The notes under the pieces are model-generated. The model saw only the letters and a program-made list of their open reading frames with translations, was not told the origin of the DNA and made no database searches. Positions 25,321 to 33,231 of a stretch of DNA of 64,000 nucleotides are shown one piece after another. How positions within the stretch are numbered: position 1 is the first letter of the stretch; each line of letters begins with the position of its first letter. A program made the translations under genes and the position numbers. Origin of the DNA: Deltaproteobacteria bacterium (GTDB lineage Bacteria; Desulfobacterota; Desulfobacteria; Desulfobacterales; SpSt-501); the NCBI GenBank assembly GCA_016219005.1, contig JACRCN010000019.1, positions 1 to 64,000 of the forward strand, written 5' to 3'.

Positions 25321-25818
25321 ATGGAACGCATCGCCATCTATCCGGGCTCGTTTGACCCCGTCACCAACGGCCATCTGGATCTGGTCCACCGCGGGCTGAA
25401 AATCTTCGACCGCATCATCGTGACCATCCTGACGAACCCGAAAAAGCAATTCCTCTTTTCCCTCGAGGAGCGGATGCAGATGCTGCGGGCCAGCCTGAGT
25501 GGAGCAGCCCGGGTGGAAGTGGATGCCTTCGACGGCCTCCTGGTGGACTATGCCGCCCGGCGCGGCGCGCAGGCCGTGCTGCGCGGCCTGCGCGCCTTGT
25601 CCGATTTTGAGCTTGAGTTCCAGATGGCGCTCATGAACCGGCGCCTCAACCGCGAGATCCAAACCGTCTTCCTCATGACCGGAATGCGCTGGATCTACAC
25701 AAGCTCCTCCATCATCAAGGAAGCCGCCCAATTCGGCGGCGATGTCAAGGGCATGGTCCCGCAGCTGGTGCTCGAGCGGCTCACCACCAAATTCCCCCAA
25801 CCCGTCACCCCGCGGTGA
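25321..25818 (+). CDS. coaD: Pantetheine-phosphate adenylyltransferase
   Basis: 165 residues. The nucleotidyltransferase signature YPGSFDPVTNGHLDL (with the T/HxGH-type His) opens the protein, RGLRALSDFELEFQMALMNR follows in the middle (shortened RGLRALSDFELEFQMA), and YTSSSIIKE is the conserved ISSTxVRE-like loop. It makes dephospho-CoA from 4'-phosphopantetheine and ATP, the fourth step of CoA synthesis. GGAGG lies close upstream of the ATG. Confidence 0.95.
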   Translation: MERIAIYPGSFDPVTNGHLDLVHRGLKIFDRIIVTILTNPKKQFLFSLEERMQMLRASLSGAARVEVDAFDGLLVDYAARRGAQAVLRGLRALSDFELEFQMALMNRRLNREIQTVFLMTGMRWIYTSSSIIKEAAQFGGDVKGMVPQLVLERLTTKFPQPVTPR

Positions 25819-25835
25819 GACAAGACCCTGGTTGA

Positions 25836-26735
25836 ATGGACCTCTGGCAGCTCCATATTTTCTGCAGAGTGGTCGAGCGCAAGAGCTTTTCCAAGGCCGC
25901 CGAAATCGTGCATCTGTCCCAGCCGACGGTCAGCAGCCACATCCAGGACCTCGAAGCGCATTTCGGGTGCCGGCTGATCGACCGGCTCTCCAGGCAGGTC
26001 GTCCCCACCCAGGCCGGCCGACTGCTCTACAGCCATGCCCGCCGGCTGCTCGCCCTGAGGGATGAAACCGAAACGGCGATGGCCCAGCATCAGGGCCGGC
26101 TGACCGGCAACCTCGTGATCGGCGGCAGCACGATCCCCGGCGGCTACCTGCTGCCCGGGGTGGTCGGTCTTTTCAAGAAGCGCTATCCCCAGATGACGGT
26201 CTCGCTCATCATCGCCGACACGGCGGCGGTCGTTGCCGGAATACTCGAGGGAACGCTGGAGTTCGGGGTGGTGGGAGCGGAATCCCGGGACCGGAACATC
26301 CTGCAGGAAAAGTTGACCGATGACCAGATGCGGCTGATCGTCCCGGCCGGGCATCCCTGGGCGGCGAAAAAAAAGATCCCGCTCGCCTCTCTGCTGGCGG
26401 AACCCTACATCGCGCGCGAACGCGGCTCCGGGACGCTGAAATCCATCCAGGACAGCCTCGCGCGCCTGGGCCACGGTGCGGGCGAGCTCAATGTCGTGGC
26501 CGAGATGGGCAGCACCGAGGCCATCCGCCAAGCCGTCAAAAGCCACGTGGGGGTTTCAATTCTGTCGAGCCTGGCGGTGGCGGAAGACCTCCGGTCTGGC
26601 GCGCTGAAAGCACTGGCCGTGGAGGGTCTGGACCTGACCCGCAGCTTCTTCCTGGCGCACCACCGGCAACGCAGCCTCTCGCCCCTGGGGCTGGCTTTTA
26701 TCGAACTGTTGAAAGCACACCTCAAAACGCCGTAA
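25836..26735 (+). CDS. LysR family regulator, selenium-metabolism-associated type
   Basis: 299 residues: N-terminal winged helix (MDLWQLHIFCRVVERKSFSK onward, with QPTVSSHIQDLEAHFGC as recognition helix) and a C-terminal periplasmic-binding-like effector domain with GGSTIPGGYLLP. This particular subtype matches what I recall as the selenium metabolism-associated LysR family of Desulfobacterota and relatives. That would fit the selenoprotein at 6.6 kb, but no sel gene lies nearby and the target is unknown. The gene begins 17 bases after coaD. Confidence 0.85.
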   Translation: MDLWQLHIFCRVVERKSFSKAAEIVHLSQPTVSSHIQDLEAHFGCRLIDRLSRQVVPTQAGRLLYSHARRLLALRDETETAMAQHQGRLTGNLVIGGSTIPGGYLLPGVVGLFKKRYPQMTVSLIIADTAAVVAGILEGTLEFGVVGAESRDRNILQEKLTDDQMRLIVPAGHPWAAKKKIPLASLLAEPYIARERGSGTLKSIQDSLARLGHGAGELNVVAEMGSTEAIRQAVKSHVGVSILSSLAVAEDLRSGALKALAVEGLDLTRSFFLAHHRQRSLSPLGLAFIELLKAHLKTP

Positions 26736-26757
26736 CGAAAAAGAGCTTTGAGCTCGC

Positions 26758-27417
26758 TCAAAATTCTTTCCAGCCCTGCTCCCCTACCAACTTCACGAAG
26801 CGGCAGCCGCCCAGATTGGTCTGGTGCACGCCCCGCTTGTCTTTGGTGATCCGGATCAGGTCCTGGGCGTGCTGATTGCCGACCGGGACCACGAGCCGCC
26901 CGCCGACGGAGAGCTGGCTGAGGAGGGCCGAAGGGAGCCCGGGGGCGCCGGCCGTCACGATGATGGCGTCAAACGGGCTTTCCTCCTCCCAGCCCTTGGT
27001 ACCGTCCCCGTAGCGGGTCACGATGTTGAACAGCCGCATCTCGTCGAACAGCTTCCGGGCCTGCAGGTACAGGGAGCGAATTCGCTCGATGGTGTAGACA
27101 CGGTAGGCGATCTCGGCCAGGATGGCCGCCTGGTAGCCGGAGCCGGTCCCGATTTCGAGCACCCGGTCCTCCTCCGTCAATTCCAGCGCCTGGGTCATTT
27201 CGGCCACGATGTATGGCTGTGAGATGGTCTGCTGCTCGCCGATCGGCAGCGGGAAGTCTCCGTAGGACTGGTCCCGAAGGGCCTCGCTGACAAAAACGTG
27301 CCGGGGCACTTTGCGCATGGCTGCGAGCACGCGCGGGTCGGTAATGCCCCGGGCCTCGATCTGCTGGCGCAGCATCTCTTCCCGGAGACGCTGATACTTG
27401 AGGGATTCCTTCTCCAC
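26758..27417 (-). CDS. pcm: Protein-L-isoaspartate O-methyltransferase
   Basis: 219 residues from a GTG at 27417, preceded by GGAAAGG; the frame is open to a TTG at 27462 with no ribosome site. Family motifs are [20 protein letters not shown], the [15 protein letters not shown] active-site segment, and the SAM loop [15 protein letters not shown]. It methylates L-isoaspartyl residues to start repair of damaged proteins. The gene is divergent from the K+ channel gene, and the two leaders overlap. Confidence 0.93.
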   Translation of the reverse strand: MEKESLKYQRLREEMLRQQIEARGITDPRVLAAMRKVPRHVFVSEALRDQSYGDFPLPIGEQQTISQPYIVAEMTQALELTEEDRVLEIGTGSGYQAAILAEIAYRVYTIERIRSLYLQARKLFDEMRLFNIVTRYGDGTKGWEEESPFDAIIVTAGAPGLPSALLSQLSVGGRLVVPVGNQHAQDLIRITKDKRGVHQTNLGGCRFVKLVGEQGWKEF

Positions 27418-27565
27418 GGCAACCTTTCCGGAACAAGTTGGAAACTCCAGGGCTTCTACCAAGTTGAGGCAACGCGGTCAAGGTGTGCGGGTCACGAGGC
27501 GCGCCGCGGTCGCCGCTTTCAACCGCACCGAAGATTTGATACACGTTCATCTCGGACGTATTTCG

Positions 27566-28603
27566 ATGGATTCACAGGAACGGTTTTCACCCGGGGTGGA
27601 TGGCATGGGGCCGTCGAAGCATTTCGTGATCAGCGTTGCGCTGTCGATCTTAACCATCGCGGTCGGCACGATCGGCTACCAGTCGATCGAGGGCTGGAAT
27701 TTGCTGGATTCGATTTACATGACCATCATCACGATTGCCACGGTCGGCTACGCGGAAGTCCATGAACTGGGAGACGTCGGCAAGGTCTTCACCATCGTCC
27801 TGATTTTTTTCGGCATGGTAACCACGACGTACATGGTCGGCAGCGTGGTGCAGTTCATGGTCGAAGGCCGTATCCGGGTCGTCATGGGGAGGCGCCGCTT
27901 GGACAGAAAAATTGACCGATTGAAAAATCACTACATCGTCTGCGGGTACGGGCGCATCGGCCGGACGCTCTGCCAGAGCCTGATGCAGGGACGGGTGGGT
28001 CTGGTGGTCGTGGAAAAAAGCGCCAACCTCATCCCGGCAATGGAACAGGACCGCGTGCTGTATCTGCACGGCGACGCCGCCAGTGAGGCGGTCCTGGAAA
28101 AAGCCGGGATTCAGCGGGCGAAAGGGCTGGTGGCCGTCCTGGCAACCGACACGGACAACGTTTTCCTGGTGCTCACCGCCCGGCAGATGGCCCCACACCT
28201 CGCCATCATCGCCCGGGCCGGCTTCGAGGACTCCAAGAAGAAGCTACTGGCGGTCGGCGCCAACCTGGTGGAGTCCCCCTATGAAATGGGCGCCTTCCGC
28301 ATGGCGCAGCGCATTCTGCGCCCGACGGTCACGAGCTTCCTCGAGTCCGCCTTTTCCAGCGCCCGCAAAGACATCCAGATGGAGGAGCTCGCCGTGAGCG
28401 CGGCCTCCGCGCTGGCCCATCTCAGCCTGAAGGACTCGGGGATACGCCAGAAATACAACCTCATCATCATCGCCATCAAAAAGCCGGCCGGGGCCATGCT
28501 GTTCAACCCATCCTTCGAGGCCGTCATTCAACCGGGAGACACGGTCATTGCGGTGGGCGAGGTGGACAATCTGGACCAGCTGGAAAAGGTGCTGAATCCA
28601 TGA
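27566..28603 (+). CDS. Single-pore K+ channel with TrkA-N/TrkA-C (RCK) domains
   Basis: 345 residues from the ATG at 27566; the frame is open to 27398 but that part overlaps pcm. A first membrane helix (about 15-35), a pore loop with selectivity filter TIATVGYAE and a second helix (VFTIVLIFFGMVTTTYMVG) make the channel. A TrkA-N Rossmann domain follows (HYIVCGYGRIGRTL, GDAASEAVLEKAGI), then a TrkA-C domain. It is an MthK/Kch-type ligand-gated K+ channel in the inner membrane. An ATG at 27605 is an alternative start. Confidence 0.88.
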   Translation: MDSQERFSPGVDGMGPSKHFVISVALSILTIAVGTIGYQSIEGWNLLDSIYMTIITIATVGYAEVHELGDVGKVFTIVLIFFGMVTTTYMVGSVVQFMVEGRIRVVMGRRRLDRKIDRLKNHYIVCGYGRIGRTLCQSLMQGRVGLVVVEKSANLIPAMEQDRVLYLHGDAASEAVLEKAGIQRAKGLVAVLATDTDNVFLVLTARQMAPHLAIIARAGFEDSKKKLLAVGANLVESPYEMGAFRMAQRILRPTVTSFLESAFSSARKDIQMEELAVSAASALAHLSLKDSGIRQKYNLIIIAIKKPAGAMLFNPSFEAVIQPGDTVIAVGEVDNLDQLEKVLNP

Positions 28604-28617
28604 AACGGAGGCTGCAG

Positions 28618-28714
28618 GGATTCGAGGGGTCAAGGGTTCGAAGGCTTAAGAATCAGTCTGCGACCATAGCCGCGGCCCCCCTTGAACCCTCGGCCCCTTG
28701 GACCCTCGAACCCT
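28618..28714. repeat. Imperfect inverted repeat of GGGTTCGAGGGTC-like units
   Basis: The left arm (28618-28644) reads as tandem GGGTTCGA/GGGGTCAA units; the right arm (28676-28714) is its approximate reverse complement and runs into the stop codon of the cyclo-ligase gene. The two arms could fold into a long hairpin between convergent genes. Similar heptamer-like repeats are, in my experience, frequent between genes in Desulfobacterota. Confidence 0.55.
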
Positions 28715-29300
28715 ATATCTTGTAAACGATTCGTTTGTCGGTGATGATGATGTCCACGTGCTTGTCGTGGGACTCCGTGGGCACCTGGGAGATAATCTGC
28801 TCCTCGAAGGCCAGGGCCACTTTGCGCGTGGTAACGGGCAGCTCGGGGATGAAGCGGTCGTAGTATCCCTTCCCCGACCCGATGCGGGCGCCCTTTTCAT
28901 CGAAGGCGAGCCCCGGGATGATGGCGATGTCGATCCGGTGCAGGGGCACTGGCTTGCAGCGCGCGGGATTCGGCTGCGCCACACCGCGCGGCCCCGGGAC
29001 CAGGTCCTTGGCGGGGGTGTCGATCTTCAGGGTCGTGACCTTGCGGCGCTCGGCGTCAAACACCGGCAGGACGACGATCTTGCTCATGTCAAAGGATTTG
29101 CGGATGATGTTCTGCGTGCGGACCTCGTTTTCGCCATGAACATACAGCAAGGCGATGCGGGCTTCCAGGAAATTGGCGAAATCGAACAGCCTGGACTCGA
29201 TGGCCCGGGTTCGTTCATTGCGCTGCTTTTCCGTCAGCGCGCCTACGGCTTTGGCGATGTCCTTCCGGATCTGCTCCTTGGATGCGCGGATTTCCTCCAT
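28713..29300 (-). CDS. 5-formyltetrahydrofolate cyclo-ligase
   Basis: 195 residues from the ATG at 29300, with GGAGAGGGG upstream; an ATG at 29360 lacks a site. The family signature RIGSGKGYYDRF near residue 150 binds the folate/ATP phosphates, with PGLAFDEKGARIG just before it and SKEQIRKDI at the start. It converts 5-formyl-THF to 5,10-methenyl-THF using ATP. The gene lies opposite to serS with a 166-base divergent gap. Confidence 0.92.
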   Translation of the reverse strand: MEEIRASKEQIRKDIAKAVGALTEKQRNERTRAIESRLFDFANFLEARIALLYVHGENEVRTQNIIRKSFDMSKIVVLPVFDAERRKVTTLKIDTPAKDLVPGPRGVAQPNPARCKPVPLHRIDIAIIPGLAFDEKGARIGSGKGYYDRFIPELPVTTRKVALAFEEQIISQVPTESHDKHVDIIITDKRIVYKI

Positions 29301-29454
29301 TGGCCCCTCTCCGTGACCCCCCGAAATAGTTGCCGGCATGCGCCACCTGCGGGTCGGCATCCCGGAATAGCCATTGACTAAGCCCTGCTGTGCGTGTAAA
29401 CAAACCCCAAATCAGGCCCACCGGGTTCGTCAAGCAAAACATTAAATTCACTAT

Positions 29455-29460
29455 TATAAT
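29455..29460 (+). promoter_or_regulatory. Perfect -10 hexamer placed for a leaderless serS transcript
   Basis: TATAAT ends 6 bases before the serS ATG, so transcription would begin at or next to the A of ATG. No ribosome binding site precedes the start. No good -35 is seen 16-18 bases upstream (AAGCAA). Confidence 0.45.
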
Positions 29461-29466
29461 CGGTTT

Positions 29467-30741
29467 ATGCTGGAAATCAAGCTCGTCAGACAAAATTTGG
29501 CGGCGGTGGAAGCCGCGCTGGCAACGCGGGGGCAAAGCGCCGACCTGGAAACGTTCAAAACCGTCGACGCCCGGCATCGCCAGGCACTCCAGGAAGTCGA
29601 AGAGCTGCGGCACCGTCGCAACGTGGTCTCCGACGAGATCGCCCGCCTCAAGCGCGCCGGCGCCGCGGCCGAGGCCTTCGTGGTGGAGATGCGCACCGTC
29701 TCGGCCCGCATCAAGGTGCTGGAGAAAACGCTCGCCGAGACCCAGGAGGCCCTCAGTGCCATCCTGATGGCCCTTCCGAACCTGCCCCACGTCTCGGTGC
29801 CGGTCGGAAAGGACAGCACCGAGAACCCTGTCATCAAGACCTGGGGGCGGCCGCCGCAGTTCGAGTTCGCACCGAAGGCCCACTGGGACATCGGCGCCGA
29901 CCTGAAAATACTTGATTTCGAGCGCGCCACCAAGATTACCGGCGCCCGCTTCCCCCTCTATTTCGATGCCGGCGCCCGACTCGAACGCGCCTTGATCAAC
30001 TTCATGCTGGACGTCCACACCCGTGAGCACGGCTACCACGAGGTGCTGCCCCCCTTCATCGTGAACCGGCCGTCCATGACCGCCACCGGCCAGCTCCCCA
30101 AATTCGAGCAGGACCTTTTCAAGCTCGAGCAGTGGGATTATTTTTTAATCCCGACGGCCGAGGTGCCGCTGACCAACATCCATCGCGGGGAGATTCTGGA
30201 CGAAGACGCGCTGCCCCGCTGTTACACCGCCTGCACGCCCTGTTTCCGGTCGGAGGCCGGCTCCTACGGCAAGGACACGCGCGGTCTGATCCGCCAGCAC
30301 CAGTTCAACAAGGTGGAGCTGGTCAAGTACTGCACCCCCGAGGTTTCCGATGCGGAACTGGAAAGTCTGCTCGCGCAGGCCGAAACCATCCTGGTGAAGC
30401 TCGGCCTGCCCTACCGGGTGGTGCTCCTGTGCACGGGGGACATGGGGTTCGCCGCGGCCAAGACCTATGACATCGAGGTCTGGATGCCGGCCCAGGGCGT
30501 TTATCGGGAGATATCCTCCTGCAGCAATTTCGAGGATTTCCAGGCCCGGCGGGCGGACATTCGTTTCCGCCGCAAGGGCAAAAAAGGCACCGAGCTGGTG
30601 CACACCCTCAACGGTTCCGGACTCGCTGTTGGCCGCACGCTGGCCGCCATCCTCGAGAACTACCAGCAGGCCGACGGCTCCGTTGCGATCCCAGAGGCCC
30701 TGCGGCCCTACGCGGGGGGGATGGAGGCGCTCAGGCCCTGA
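29467..30741 (+). CDS. serS: Seryl-tRNA synthetase
   Basis: 424 residues, the normal length. The N-terminal coiled-coil arm that grips tRNA-Ser (about 25-105) is followed by the class II core: [10 protein letters not shown], motif 2 [16 protein letters not shown] (FRSEAG), and motif 3 ending in [17 protein letters not shown]. It charges tRNA-Ser and also tRNA-Sec, which matters if the organism decodes the TGA at 6844. Start [10 protein letters not shown] matches the family N-terminus exactly, so the lack of a ribosome site is real. Confidence 0.96.
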   Translation: MLEIKLVRQNLAAVEAALATRGQSADLETFKTVDARHRQALQEVEELRHRRNVVSDEIARLKRAGAAAEAFVVEMRTVSARIKVLEKTLAETQEALSAILMALPNLPHVSVPVGKDSTENPVIKTWGRPPQFEFAPKAHWDIGADLKILDFERATKITGARFPLYFDAGARLERALINFMLDVHTREHGYHEVLPPFIVNRPSMTATGQLPKFEQDLFKLEQWDYFLIPTAEVPLTNIHRGEILDEDALPRCYTACTPCFRSEAGSYGKDTRGLIRQHQFNKVELVKYCTPEVSDAELESLLAQAETILVKLGLPYRVVLLCTGDMGFAAAKTYDIEVWMPAQGVYREISSCSNFEDFQARRADIRFRRKGKKGTELVHTLNGSGLAVGRTLAAILENYQQADGSVAIPEALRPYAGGMEALRP

Positions 30742-30848
30742 GGGCATCGAAAAGGCCGGTTCAGGCACGCGGCGCTTTCCCGTCATGGCGAGAAAGCTGA
30801 ATTTTTTCCAAGGCGCCACCCGGTGCCTGGATTGCGAGGGGTTCCAAA

Positions 30849-32354
30849 GTGCAACTGAACGACTTTCCAGCAGACATTCAACCCCATCTGTTGCCCTCCC
30901 ACGCGGGCCGGATGGTCTACCGCTGCCTGGGGTGCGGGGAAGAGTTCGGCATCGAGCAGCTGCTCTACGTGTGCCCGGAATGCCGGCAGGTGCTGCTGAT
31001 CGAGGACCTGAACGGGCCGCGGCTCAAGCAAATCCCCGGCGGCCTGTGGCGGCGCATCTTCGATTACCGCAAGATGCTGACCCTGACCGCCCTCAAGGGC
31101 ATCTACCGCTACCACGAGTTCATCGGGCCGGTGATCCCGCTGGAGGCGGTGATCTACCTGGGCGAAGGCCACACGCCGCTTGTCTCCGCGAATGGCCCCC
31201 TGCGCGACAAGGTCGGAGCGGATTTTTTTTTCAAAAACGACGGCCAGAACCCGAGCGCATCGTTCAAGGACCGGGGCATGGCGAGCGCGTTTAGCTACAT
31301 CCACGCCATGACCCTGCGGGGGGCGGTCCCGGAGATCCTGGCCATCTGCGCCTCCACCGGCGACACGTCGGCCGCCGCCGCCCTCTACGGCTCGTATCTG
31401 GCGCCGCGGATTAAATCCGCCGTACTGCTGCCCCACGGGAAAGTCACTCCCCAGCAGCTGGGGCAGCCCCTGGGCAGCGGGGCGACGGTCTTCGAAATCC
31501 CCGGAGTGTTCGACGACTGCATGAAGGTGGTCGAGGCCCTGTCCGAGCATTACCACGTGGCGCTGCTCAACTCCAAAAACGCCTGGCGCATTCTGGGGCA
31601 GGAATCCTACGCCTACGAAATCGCCCAGGATTTCGAGTACGACGTGTCCCGGGCGGTGGTAGTGGTCCCGATCGGCAACGCCGGCAACATCACGGCGGTC
31701 ATGCGCGGTTTCCTCCGGTTCCACGAAGCGGGGATCATCACCACGCTTCCGAAAATCCTCGGTGTCCAATCCGAGCACGCCGATCCGGTCTACCGCTACT
31801 ATCTGGAGCCCGACGCGGCCCGCCGCAAATTCGCCCCGGTCACGGTCCGGCCCAGCGTGGCCCAGGCCGCCATGATCGGCAACCCCGTCTCGATGCCGCG
31901 CGTGATCCACCTGGTTGAGCGCTACAACGAGACCGCCGGCCGGCAGCGGGTGTTCTTCAGCGCCGTCGCCGAGCAGCAGATCATGGACTGGCAGCTGGCG
32001 GCCAACCGCAACGGCCACGTCGCCTGCACCCACGGCGGCGAGGCGCTGGCGGGCTTGGCGGCCGCCCGGCAGCGCGGTCGTGTCGAGCCGGGCGAGGTGG
32101 CCGTACTCGACTCCACGGCCCACGCCCTTAAGTTCTCCGTGTTCCAGGAGATGTACTTCGAGAATCGCTTCCCGGCCGGCTACGACATCACGCCGCGGCC
32201 GGAGCTGATGAACCGGCCGATCCTGATCCGGCCGCAGGACCTCGCCAAGGTGCCGGCACCCGGGGCACCTCTGGCGGGGGAGGATTTCCAGCGCTTCGTG
32301 CGCAGGACGGCCGAAGAGGTCGCCGGCCGTCTCAATCTGAAGATTCGAAAATGA
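30849..32354 (+). CDS. thrC: Threonine synthase (zinc-ribbon, long form)
   Basis: 501 residues from a GTG with GAGGGG upstream. An N-terminal zinc ribbon (CLGCGEEF ... CPECRQ) precedes the PLP fold II domain, with Lys in SASFKDRGMA and the phosphate loop PIGNAGNI. It converts O-phosphohomoserine to threonine. The closing part matches the longer archaeal/deltaproteobacterial-type threonine synthases. Its TGA overlaps an upstream ATG of the next gene. Confidence 0.9.
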   Translation: MQLNDFPADIQPHLLPSHAGRMVYRCLGCGEEFGIEQLLYVCPECRQVLLIEDLNGPRLKQIPGGLWRRIFDYRKMLTLTALKGIYRYHEFIGPVIPLEAVIYLGEGHTPLVSANGPLRDKVGADFFFKNDGQNPSASFKDRGMASAFSYIHAMTLRGAVPEILAICASTGDTSAAAALYGSYLAPRIKSAVLLPHGKVTPQQLGQPLGSGATVFEIPGVFDDCMKVVEALSEHYHVALLNSKNAWRILGQESYAYEIAQDFEYDVSRAVVVVPIGNAGNITAVMRGFLRFHEAGIITTLPKILGVQSEHADPVYRYYLEPDAARRKFAPVTVRPSVAQAAMIGNPVSMPRVIHLVERYNETAGRQRVFFSAVAEQQIMDWQLAANRNGHVACTHGGEALAGLAAARQRGRVEPGEVAVLDSTAHALKFSVFQEMYFENRFPAGYDITPRPELMNRPILIRPQDLAKVPAPGAPLAGEDFQRFVRRTAEEVAGRLNLKIRK

Positions 32355-32362
32355 GGTGTGGC

Positions 32363-33148
32363 ATGAGAAGGATTTGCGTTGCGTTGACCATCCTTATCGT
32401 TTTCACCGGGCTTGCGGCCTGCAGCTCGCCCGGATCGAAAAACGCGGCCGAGGCCGACGCCTCACCCGAACGCAAGCAGGCATTGGCCGAGGCGACGCGA
32501 AACGTGGGGGAAGCCTATCTAGCCGGAGGCAACCTGATCGCCGCTCTGCGGGAGCTCAAGAAGGCCGAAGCGCTGTACGCGGATGATCATATCACCCAGT
32601 TTGATTTAGGGCTCACCTATTACTACCGCGACCGCTACGAGCAGGCGATCGAGCACCTGCAGCGGGCAATCCAACTCAAGCCCGATTATGCCCCGGCCAT
32701 CAACACGCTCGGCAACACCTACAGCGCCATGGGCCAGTGGGACAAGGCCATCGAGGTCTATGAAAAAATCATCGAAGACGCTTTTTACGGCACCCCCCAC
32801 TTCGCGCTGTCCAACATGGGGGTTGCGTACTACCGTATGAAAGATTACGCCCGCGCTGAGTACTATTTTCTGGAAGCCCTCAAGATGAACCCCGATTTCA
32901 TCAATGCCCTGGCGGGACTGGGCAGCATGTACATCGACCAGGGCCGCTACAATGAAGCGGTGGTGAAACTGGGGCGCGCGGTCAGGAAGGATCCCAAGGT
33001 CGGCAAGCTGCACTTCGAGCTCGGCCGTGCCTATCTGGGACAGGGTGACGTTATCCAGGCCCGAGCGGAATTTGCCAAGGCCGCGGAACTCGCACCGGAT
33101 ACGCCGCTGGCAGCCGAAGCTCAGAAGGAATTGAAGAAAATTCCGTAG
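32363..33148 (+). CDS. TPR-repeat lipoprotein (PilF/PilW-like)
   Basis: 261 residues from the ATG at 32363, 4 bases after GAGGTG; an ATG at 32351 overlapping the thrC stop is possible. A lipobox LAAC follows the signal helix, so the protein is an outer-membrane-type lipoprotein. At least five tetratricopeptide units follow (for example YYYRDRYEQAIEHLQRAIQL and AMGQWDKAIEVYEKII). The architecture matches the pilotin PilF/PilW, which helps assemble the PilQ secretin encoded just downstream on the other strand. A general TPR scaffold remains possible. Confidence 0.8.
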   Translation: MRRICVALTILIVFTGLAACSSPGSKNAAEADASPERKQALAEATRNVGEAYLAGGNLIAALRELKKAEALYADDHITQFDLGLTYYYRDRYEQAIEHLQRAIQLKPDYAPAINTLGNTYSAMGQWDKAIEVYEKIIEDAFYGTPHFALSNMGVAYYRMKDYARAEYYFLEALKMNPDFINALAGLGSMYIDQGRYNEAVVKLGRAVRKDPKVGKLHFELGRAYLGQGDVIQARAEFAKAAELAPDTPLAAEAQKELKKIP

Positions 33149-33171
33149 ACGCCGATACCTCTGGGTGTTGC

Positions 33172-33216
33172 CGAAAAAAATGCGAATGGCAGAGCCTGCC
33201 ATTCGCATTTTTTTCG
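33172..33216. terminator. Bidirectional Rho-independent terminator
   Basis: AAAAAAATGCGAATGGCAG (33174-33192) pairs perfectly with the mirror arm at 33196-33214 around loop AGC, giving A- and T-runs on both strands. It ends the TPR lipoprotein gene and the leftward pil operon. Confidence 0.95.
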
Positions 33217-33231
33217 GGTGAGGCGACCGGG

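Noticed and set aside
28625-28645. GGGTTCGAAGGC looks like the T-arm of a tRNA
   Set aside because: No acceptor or anticodon arms fit; the sequence is part of the inverted repeat between convergent genes.
30783-32123. A 446-codon leftward frame opposite thrC
   Set aside because: Antisense of threonine synthase; composition is that of the opposite strand of a GC-rich gene.
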